Origin: an uncultured Aquabacterium sp.
GTDB lineage: Bacteria > Pseudomonadota > Gammaproteobacteria > Burkholderiales > Burkholderiaceae_C
Length of the DNA stretch: 7,763 nt
Assembly (NCBI GenBank): GCA_937923225.1
Contig: CALAKR010000460.1
Coordinates: 1 to 7,763 of the forward strand
Direction of reading: 5' to 3'
Part shown: one piece after another, positions 1 through 6,805 of the stretch
Layout: each line of letters begins with the position of its first letter
Position numbering within the stretch: position 1 is the first letter of the stretch
Made by a program: the position numbers and the translations under genes
The notes under the pieces: model-generated
Told to the model about the DNA's origin: nothing
The model's input: the letters and a program-made list of their open reading frames with translations, nothing else
Database searches by the model: none

Positions 1-1
1 C

Positions 2-1225
<1,224 letters not shown>

Positions 1226-1229
1226 GCGC

Positions 1230-1236
1230 AGGAGGT
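1230..1236 (+). promoter_or_regulatory. Consensus Shine-Dalgarno for xdhB
   Basis: AGGAGGT lies seven bases before the ATG at 1244, an essentially perfect match to the 16S rRNA 3' end. It fixes the xdhB start. It is the only strong ribosome-binding site in the window; xdhC, the deaminase and the GFA gene lack one. Confidence 0.85.
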
Positions 1237-1243
1237 ACACACC

Positions 1244-3589
1244 ATGAACCAGACCGTCGAACCCTTCCTGAAGCAGGCAGCCAGCGCCGCCGGCCAGAGC
1301 AAGCACCACGAATCCGCGCACCTGCATGTCACGGGCAGCGCGCCCTACACCGACGACATCCTCGAGCTGCAAGGCACGCTGCACTGCGCCCTGGGCCTGT
1401 CGCCCGTGGCCCACGGCGAGCTGCTGGGCATCGACCTGGACACCGTCAAGGCCATGCGGGGCGTGGTGGCCGTGATCACCGCCGCCGACATCCCTGGTGT
1501 CAACGACTGCGGCGCCATCACACACGACGACCCCATCCTGGCCGATGGCGAGCTGATGTACCTGGGCCAGCCCGTGTTCGCGGTGCTGTCGGCTGATCGC
1601 GAAGCCGCACGCCGTGCCGCCGCCACCGCCTCCAAGGTGATCAAGTTCAAGGAACTGCCCGCGCTGCTGACGCCGGAGCAAGGCCACGCCGCGCAGGACT
1701 ACGTGGTGCCGCCCATGCACATGGTGCGTGGCGATGCCGCCACCGCGCTGGCCGCCGCGCCCCACCGCCTGGACGTGCACGTGGACCTGGGCGGGCAGGA
1801 GCAGTTCTACCTGGAAGGCCAGATCTCGTACGCCGTGCCGCGCGAGAACGACGGCATGCTGGTGTATTGCTCCACCCAGCACCCCAGCGAGATGCAGCAC
1901 CACATCGCAGTGGCGCTGGGTCTGCACTCGCACCACGTGCAGATCGAATGCCGGCGCATGGGCGGTGGCTTCGGCGGCAAGGAATCGCAGTCGGGCGTGT
2001 TCGCGTGCATCGCGGCCGTGGCGGCACGCAAGCTCAAGCGCCCCGTGAAGCTGCGCCCCGATCGCGACGACGATTTCATGATCACCGGCCGGCGCCATTG
2101 CTTCTATCACGACATGGCGCTGGGCTATGACGACGAGGGCCGCGTGCTGGGCACCGAGGTGAGCATGGTCTCGCGTTCGGGCTTCTCGGCCGACCTGTCG
2201 GCGCCCGTGATGGGCCGCGCGCTGTGCCACTTCGACAATGCCTACTGGCTGCCGCACGTGGCCATGCATGGCTTCTGCGCCCGCACGAATACGCAGAGCA
2301 ACACGGCTTTCCGTGGCTTCGGCGGCCCGCAAGGCGCCTTCGCCATCGAGTACGCGCTGGATTCCATCGCCCGTGAACTGGGCAAGGACGCGCTGGACGT
2401 ACGCCTGGCCAACCTCTATGGCGTGGACACCAACAACGTCACGCCCTACGGCCAGGTGGTCGAGGACAACGTGCTGCAGCCGCTGCTGGGTGAGCTGATC
2501 GCCAGCAGCGACTACCGCGCGCGCCGCACTGACATCGACGCCTTCAACGCCAACAGCCCCGTGCTCAAGAAGGGCCTGGCGCTCACGCCGCTGAAGTTCG
2601 GCATCTCCTTCAACGTGGTGCACCTGAATCAGGCTGGTGCCATCGTGCACGTATACACCGACGGCAGCGTGCTGGTGAACCACGGTGGCACCGAAATGGG
2701 GCAAGGCCTGAACACCAAGGTGGCGCAGATGGTGGCGCATACCCTGGGCCTGAGCCTGGAGCGCGTGCGCGTGACGGCCACCGACACGCACAAGGTGGTC
2801 AACACGTCGGCCACGGCCGCCTCCACCGGCACCGACCTGAACGGCAAGGCCGCGCAGGATGCCGCGCTGACCATCCGCAAGCGCCTGACGCAGTTCCTGG
2901 CCGAGAAGCACAAGGTGCCGGCCGAGAGCATCCATTTCGCCAACGACCATGTCGATGTGGCCGGCAGCGCCCTGCCATTCGATGGCGTGGTGATGGAGGC
3001 CTACATGGCCCGCGTGCAGCTGTGGTCCGACGGTTTCTACACCACGCCCAAGCTGCACTGGGACCGCGAAACCATGCAGGGCCATCCCTTCTTCTACTTC
3101 GCCTATGGCGCTGCCTGCAGCGAGGTGCTGATGGACACGCTCACGGGCGAATGGAAGCTGCTGCGCGCCGATGTGCTGCACGACGTCGGCCAATCCATCA
3201 ACCCCGCGTTGGACATCGGCCAGGTCGAGGGCGCCTTCATCCAGGGCATGGGCTGGCTGACGACTGAGGAGCTGTACTGGCACCCCAAGACGGGCAAGCT
3301 GCTGACGCACGCGCCGTCCACCTACAAGATCCCGACCGCCAGCGATTGCCCGGAAGACTTCCGCGTGAAGTTGTTCGACAACCGCAATGTGGAAGACACG
3401 ATCTACCGCTCCAAGGCCGTGGGCGAGCCGCCGCTGCTGCTGCCCTTCTCGGTGTTCTTCGCGCTGCGCGATGCGGTGTCGAGCGTGGGCGGGCACAAGG
3501 TGAACCCGCCTCTGCGGGCGCCGGCCACGTCGGAAGCCCTGTTGGATGCGGTCGATGCCGTGAAGGCGGCGGTGCGGGCAGGTGCTTGA
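1244..3589 (+). CDS. xdhB: Xanthine dehydrogenase large subunit, molybdopterin-binding
   Basis: Catalytic subunit that hydroxylates hypoxanthine to xanthine and xanthine to urate at a sulfurated molybdenum cofactor. The 781 residues match the usual length of the separate Mo subunit. An aldehyde oxidase/xanthine dehydrogenase a/b-hammerhead domain covers about residues 20-140, followed by the Mo-pterin-binding domain. All active-site residues I can align by motif with the R. capsulatus and bovine enzymes are present: Gln212 (STQHPSE), Glu247 (GGGFGGKESQ, the purine-contacting Glu), Arg325 (MGRAL), Phe359 (FRGFGGPQG, substrate stacking) and Glu728 (VGEPP, the general base). The cofactor motif GGTEMGQGL is at 481-489. 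Having both the substrate Glu and Arg argues for a purine dehydrogenase rather than an aldehyde oxidase. The start is fixed by the consensus SD at 1230-1236. The reading frame is intact, with no frameshift. Confidence 0.97.
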   Translation: MNQTVEPFLKQAASAAGQSKHHESAHLHVTGSAPYTDDILELQGTLHCALGLSPVAHGELLGIDLDTVKAMRGVVAVITAADIPGVNDCGAITHDDPILADGELMYLGQPVFAVLSADREAARRAAATASKVIKFKELPALLTPEQGHAAQDYVVPPMHMVRGDAATALAAAPHRLDVHVDLGGQEQFYLEGQISYAVPRENDGMLVYCSTQHPSEMQHHIAVALGLHSHHVQIECRRMGGGFGGKESQSGVFACIAAVAARKLKRPVKLRPDRDDDFMITGRRHCFYHDMALGYDDEGRVLGTEVSMVSRSGFSADLSAPVMGRALCHFDNAYWLPHVAMHGFCARTNTQSNTAFRGFGGPQGAFAIEYALDSIARELGKDALDVRLANLYGVDTNNVTPYGQVVEDNVLQPLLGELIASSDYRARRTDIDAFNANSPVLKKGLALTPLKFGISFNVVHLNQAGAIVHVYTDGSVLVNHGGTEMGQGLNTKVAQMVAHTLGLSLERVRVTATDTHKVVNTSATAASTGTDLNGKAAQDAALTIRKRLTQFLAEKHKVPAESIHFANDHVDVAGSALPFDGVVMEAYMARVQLWSDGFYTTPKLHWDRETMQGHPFFYFAYGAACSEVLMDTLTGEWKLLRADVLHDVGQSINPALDIGQVEGAFIQGMGWLTTEELYWHPKTGKLLTHAPSTYKIPTASDCPEDFRVKLFDNRNVEDTIYRSKAVGEPPLLLPFSVFFALRDAVSSVGGHKVNPPLRAPATSEALLDAVDAVKAAVRAGA

Positions 3590-3594
3590 ACGAC

Positions 3595-3611
3595 GTATGT
3601 TGCCCATACAA
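3595..3611 (+). promoter_or_regulatory. Candidate operator: inverted repeat with CCCATACAA, upstream of xdhC
   Basis: In the 92-base gap between xdhB and xdhC, GTATG (3595-3599) and CATAC (3605-3609) form a perfect inverted repeat around five bases (TTGCC). The right arm lies inside CCCATACAA (3603-3611), a nine-base word that recurs in the next intergenic gap at 4639-4647. The gap is visibly less GC-rich than the flanking genes, as expected of a regulatory stretch. I find no convincing -35/-10 pair here. Operator function is inference from the repeat and its placement. Confidence 0.3.
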
Positions 3612-3681
3612 ACCATCCATCATTGGCATAGGTAACACGGCGCTTCGATTCCTGCACGCCTGAAACCGTGATGAGCACGCC

Positions 3682-4605
3682 ATGAACGCCCTGAGCAACA
3701 CCGCCCTGCACCAGGCCGCGCGCCAGTGGCTGGCCGATGGCACGCCCGCGCTCGTGGTGCAGGTGCGCGAGGTGCGCGGCTCCACCCCGCGCGAGACGGA
3801 CGCGCGCATGCTGGTGTGCCTTGATGAAGCGCAAGGCACCATCGGTGGCGGCCACCTGGAGTGGCAGGCCATCGCGATGGCGCGCCAGGCCTTGCGTGAA
3901 CACGCCCAGGGCATCGCCTCCTCTGCTCAAGCAGGCAAGACGCTCGCCGCCTGGACGCACACCTTCGCGCTGGGCCCCACGCTGGGCCAATGCTGCGGCG
4001 GCGTGGTGGTGCTGGCCTTCGAGCCACTGAATTCCGAAGCGTTGATGAACTGGCCCGTCGTGGCGCCTCGCTTCCGGCTGGACCTGCACGGCGCCGGCCA
4101 CGTCGGCCAGGCCATCGTCAAGCTGCTGGTCGACATCGACTGTGAAGTGCGCTGGGTCGACCAGCGGCTGGACGATTCGCCGCAAGCCCTGCCGGGCGAC
4201 GAGGCCACGCTCGGCCTGCCCACAGGCCGCGAACTGGTCGCCCTGCCACCGCATATCCGCTGCCTGCCCACGGAAGACGCCGCCGCCGAGGTGGCCTACG
4301 CGCCACCGGGCAGCCTGCACCTGGTGCTCACCCACCGCCATGACCTGGACCTGGCCATCGTCGATGCGCTGCTTCGCCGAGAGGATGTGCGCAAGGGCAA
4401 CGCCTGGGTAGGCCTGATCGGCTCTCGCACCAAGCGCGCCGCCTTCGAACACCGACTGCAGGCACGCGGCCACGCGCCCGAACTGATCGGCCGCATCGCC
4501 TGCCCCATCGGCCTGCCGGGCATTGTCGGGAAGGAGCCCGCCGTGATCGCCGTGTCGGTGGTCGGCCAGTTGCTGCAACTGGCACCGCCACCTGCCAATC
4601 AATAA
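3682..4605 (+). CDS. xdhC: Xanthine dehydrogenase accessory protein XdhC
   Basis: Maturation factor of the XdhC/CoxI family. In R. capsulatus XdhC binds molybdenum cofactor, supports its sulfuration and hands it to XdhB without being part of the final enzyme. The 307 residues show the N-terminal XdhC/CoxI domain with VRGSTPR (31-37), GTIGGGHLE (52-60) and GQCCGG (102-107), then a Rossmann-like C-terminal domain with GAGHVG (137-142), THRHDLDL (217-224), IGSRTKR (246-252) and CPIGLPGIVGKEPAVIA (274-290). The ATG at 3682 is the first in-frame start after an in-frame TGA at 3661-3663, so the start is not in doubt despite the lack of a good Shine-Dalgarno. It follows xdhB by 92 bases. Weak initiation would suit a chaperone needed in less than stoichiometric amounts, but that is inference. 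Confidence 0.95.
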   Translation: MNALSNTALHQAARQWLADGTPALVVQVREVRGSTPRETDARMLVCLDEAQGTIGGGHLEWQAIAMARQALREHAQGIASSAQAGKTLAAWTHTFALGPTLGQCCGGVVVLAFEPLNSEALMNWPVVAPRFRLDLHGAGHVGQAIVKLLVDIDCEVRWVDQRLDDSPQALPGDEATLGLPTGRELVALPPHIRCLPTEDAAAEVAYAPPGSLHLVLTHRHDLDLAIVDALLRREDVRKGNAWVGLIGSRTKRAAFEHRLQARGHAPELIGRIACPIGLPGIVGKEPAVIAVSVVGQLLQLAPPPANQ

Positions 4606-4620
4606 GCTCTTCCGGCAAGC

Positions 4621-4647
4621 CGTGGTTGACATCCACGACCCATACAA
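4621..4647 (+). promoter_or_regulatory. Candidate regulatory element upstream of the deaminase
   Basis: The 52-base gap after xdhC holds a perfect five-base inverted repeat, CGTGG (4621-4625) and CCACG (4633-4637), around TTGACAT. Two bases later comes CCCATACAA (4639-4647), the same word found before xdhC. TTGACA (4626-4631) equals a sigma-70 -35 consensus, but no acceptable -10 hexamer follows at 16-18 bases, so I do not call a promoter. The element ends ten bases before the ATG at 4658. It could be an operator, a 5'-UTR hairpin, or chance. Confidence 0.25.
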
Positions 4648-4657
4648 GAATCCCCCA

Positions 4658-6076
4658 ATGACCTCGCCCGACGACACCCCGACGCTACTGATCAAGGACG
4701 CCGAGTGCGTCGCGACCATGGACGACAACGGCACCGAATGGCGCCACGCCAGCGTGCTGATCCGGGGCAACGAGATCATCGCCGCCGGCCCCACCGAGAG
4801 CCTACCCGCCGAACTGCTGGCCCACACCACACACACCATCGACGCGCGCGGCCACGTCGTCATCCCTGGCCTGGTCAACACGCACCACCACATGTTCCAG
4901 AGCCTGACACGCGCCATCCCGGCCGCGCAGAACGCGGAGCTGTTCGGCTGGCTGCGCACGCTTTACCCGATCTGGTCGGGCCTGACGCCGGACATGGTGC
5001 ACACCTCCACGCAGCTGGCCATGGCCGAGCTGCTGCACAGCGGCTGCACCACCAGCAGTGATCACCTGTACATCTACCCTAACGGCGTGCGCCTGGACGA
5101 CAGCATCGAGGCGGCCAAGGCCATCGGCATGCGCTTTCACGCCAGCCGCGGCTCGATGAGCGTGGGCGAGAGCGACGGCGGCCTGCCGCCAGACCACCTG
5201 GTCGAGCGCGAGGCCGACATCCTGCGCGAATCGCAACGACTGATCGACACGCACCAAGACAGCGACCGCCTCGCGATGGTGCGCATCGCACTGGCACCGT
5301 GCTCGCCGTTCTCGGTGAGCCCCGATTTGATGCGTGAATCCGCCGTGCTGGCACGTGCGGCCAACCGGGGCGTGCGCCTGCACACCCACCTGGCCGAGAA
5401 CGACCACGACGTGGCCTACAGCCTGGAGCGCTTCAAACTCACGCCCACCGAGTACGCCGAATCACTGGGCTGGCTGGGCGACGACGTGTGGCATGCCCAC
5501 TGCGTGAAGCTCGATGAACACGGCATCAGCCGTTTCGCCGCCACGCGCACGGGCGTGGCCCACTGCCCCTGCAGCAACATGCGTCTGGCCTCGGGCATCG
5601 CGCCCGTGCGGCGCATGGTGAACGCTGGCGTGCCCGTGGGCCTGGGCGTGGACGGCTCGGCCAGCAACGATGCTGGCCACTTGATGGCCGAAGCGCGCCA
5701 GGCCATGCTGCTGGCGCGCGTGGGGCGCAGCCTGGAGCCCTTTGGCTGTGACCACGGCCCGTCGGACATGAGTGCGCGCGATGCGCTACGCGTCGCCACG
5801 CGCGGTGGCGCCGCGGTGCTGGGCCGCGACGACATCGGGCAGATCAAGCCCGGCATGGCGGCAGACCTGGCCATCTTCGATCTGCGCACGCTGGCGATGG
5901 CGGGGGGCGCAGTGCACGATCCGGTCGCGTCGCTGATGTTCTGTCACAGCGTGAGCACGGCGTGGACCATCGTCAATGGCCGTGTGGTGGCCGACCATGG
6001 TGAACTCACGCTGATCGACCAGGGGCCGATGGTGGAGCGGCACAACAAGCTGGCGCGGCAACTGACTGGCATCTGA
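4658..6076 (+). CDS. 8-oxoguanine deaminase (amidohydrolase superfamily, AtzB/TrzA-like)
   Basis: Cytosolic metal-dependent aminohydrolase, most likely 8-oxoguanine + water to urate + ammonia. From the ATG it has 472 residues. The metal-binding pattern of the superfamily is complete: HxH in NTHHHMFQ (His76, His78), HTHLAE (His244, Glu247), HAHC (His281) and the catalytic Asp332 in GVDGSASND. Text such as SGCTTSSDH, RGSMSVGESDGGLPP and APCSPFSV matches, from memory, the Pseudomonas aeruginosa 8-oxoguanine deaminase (PA0142) group rather than classic guanine deaminase, which begins its metal site with a GFIDTHVH-like motif. Neighbouring xdhABC and puuD support a purine substrate; guanine, isoguanine or a related ring stays possible. 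An in-frame GTG at 4622 could add 12 residues, but they look non-conserved and overlap an inverted repeat, so I prefer the ATG. Neither start has a good Shine-Dalgarno. The gene is probably part of the xdh operon. Confidence 0.85.
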   Translation: MTSPDDTPTLLIKDAECVATMDDNGTEWRHASVLIRGNEIIAAGPTESLPAELLAHTTHTIDARGHVVIPGLVNTHHHMFQSLTRAIPAAQNAELFGWLRTLYPIWSGLTPDMVHTSTQLAMAELLHSGCTTSSDHLYIYPNGVRLDDSIEAAKAIGMRFHASRGSMSVGESDGGLPPDHLVEREADILRESQRLIDTHQDSDRLAMVRIALAPCSPFSVSPDLMRESAVLARAANRGVRLHTHLAENDHDVAYSLERFKLTPTEYAESLGWLGDDVWHAHCVKLDEHGISRFAATRTGVAHCPCSNMRLASGIAPVRRMVNAGVPVGLGVDGSASNDAGHLMAEARQAMLLARVGRSLEPFGCDHGPSDMSARDALRVATRGGAAVLGRDDIGQIKPGMAADLAIFDLRTLAMAGGAVHDPVASLMFCHSVSTAWTIVNGRVVADHGELTLIDQGPMVERHNKLARQLTGI

Positions 6077-6327
6077 GAACTGGTCTCGATGGGCCGCCGC
6101 AAACGTCAGAGTGAACTCGGTCCAGTCTGTCAGGCAGCACCAACCGTGAAGCACCGGTCACCCCCAAGCATTTCGCCCAGCACGGCCGCATCAACAACAC
6201 TCACTGCCCGGCACTGAGGGCAACGGGCCGCCCGGCGTACTCCTGGGTTTTTGCAAGAGCAGGATAGCCCAGGCTAGGTTGACGGTTCATGACCATTGCG
6301 CCAACAGGCTCGTCTATCACGACACCC
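6077..6327. other. Convergent intergenic region, no confident gene
   Basis: About 250 bases separate the plus-strand deaminase from the minus-strand GFA gene. No frame shows a recognisable domain. A minus-strand open frame of 47 codons (6344 down to 6201, starting ATGATG and overlapping the end of the GFA gene by 17 bases) is the best small-ORF candidate, but it has no ribosome-binding site and I recognise nothing in it. Short inverted repeats cluster at 6205-6234 and a T5 run lies at 6248-6252. Confidence 0.5.
6205..6252. terminator. Possible weak terminator region between convergent operons
   Basis: Nested GC-rich inverted repeats are present: TGCCC (6205-6209) with GGGCA (6218-6222), GCCCG (6206-6210) with CGGGC (6224-6228), and CGGGC (6224-6228) with GCCCG (6230-6234). 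The only T run on the plus strand (6248-6252) lies 14 or more bases past the stems, and the minus-strand side is only mildly T-rich. It is not a canonical intrinsic terminator. The call rests mainly on position between convergent genes. Confidence 0.2.
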
Positions 6328-6765
6328 TCACGCTCCTGCATCATGGTGCGGCGTGCCGTCGTCGTCATCGGCCCACCAGGGTGCGCGCGAAGCCCAGTGC
6401 ATGTGCAGGCCCACCCGGCTATCGACATCGCCTTCAAGTAAGCCGGCACGCAGCCGCAACACGCCGGGCAAAGAGCCCCGCCGGCTGAACAAGGGTGATC
6501 CACAACGCCGGCAAAAGCAGCGTTGCTTGTCGTCCGACGAAGCGTAGACCTGGACCAGATCCTCGCCGCTCAACCAGGTCAGTTGATCCTCCCGGATCGG
6601 CAGGTTGGTGGCGAAAGGCCCGCCCTGCGCGCGCCGGCACTGGCTGCAATGGCAGACCTGGATCGGCGGCAAGGTACCACTGACGATGAGGCGAATGCCG
6701 CCGCACAGACAGCTGGCCTGGTGGATCGGCGCCAGCGCAGATGGGGATGATGGCTCGGTGCTCAT
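6328..6765 (-). CDS. GFA-family zinc-site protein, function unknown
   Basis: A 145-residue protein of the GFA (glutathione-dependent formaldehyde-activating enzyme/CENP-V) fold family. The zinc-ligand pattern is complete: CLCGG (Cys19, Cys21), CHCSQC (Cys38, Cys40, Cys43) and CRRCGSPLF (Cys85, Cys88), with an extra Cys83 just before the last pair. SGEDL (66-70) and the late ASRAPWW (125-131) are also typical. Most GFA proteins have no proven reaction, and the name does not show formaldehyde metabolism. The start ATG lies 40 bases beyond the puuD stop on the same strand, so it may be the second gene of a puuD transcript. There is no Shine-Dalgarno; a TAGGCT hexamer ends seven bases before the ATG, so a leaderless mRNA is possible. 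The tail after APWW is an acidic and His-rich run of about 14 residues, ending unlike the DDLP-type tail I expect in the family. Confidence 0.85.
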   Translation of the reverse strand: MSTEPSSPSALAPIHQASCLCGGIRLIVSGTLPPIQVCHCSQCRRAQGGPFATNLPIREDQLTWLSGEDLVQVYASSDDKQRCFCRRCGSPLFSRRGSLPGVLRLRAGLLEGDVDSRVGLHMHWASRAPWWADDDDGTPHHDAGA

Positions 6766-6805
6766 GCGCCCGAGCCTACCCCATCAGGCCGGCCTCACGC
6801 CACCA

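Noticed and set aside
3624..3641. Sigma-54 promoter starting at TGGCATAGG
   Set aside because: The required GG-N10-GC spacing is not met; ten bases after GG comes AC.
4626..4654. Sigma-70 promoter with TTGACA at 4626
   Set aside because: At 16-18 bases downstream there is only AATCCC-like sequence; the nearest TACAAG is 11 bases away, too close.
3403..4959. A 518-codon minus-strand open frame opposite xdhC
   Set aside because: Same antisense effect; it has no recognisable domain and xdhC on the plus strand has every family motif.
6242..6273. CCTGGG and CCCAGG arms (6242-6247 and 6268-6273) as a terminator or IS end
   Set aside because: The 20-base loop contains the T run instead of being followed by it, and there is no transposase or target duplication nearby.
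6786..6795. AGGCCGGCCT, a ten-base palindrome between puuD and the GFA gene
   Set aside because: It has no loop and no T run, so it is not a terminator; short GC palindromes of this kind are expected in GC-rich DNA.
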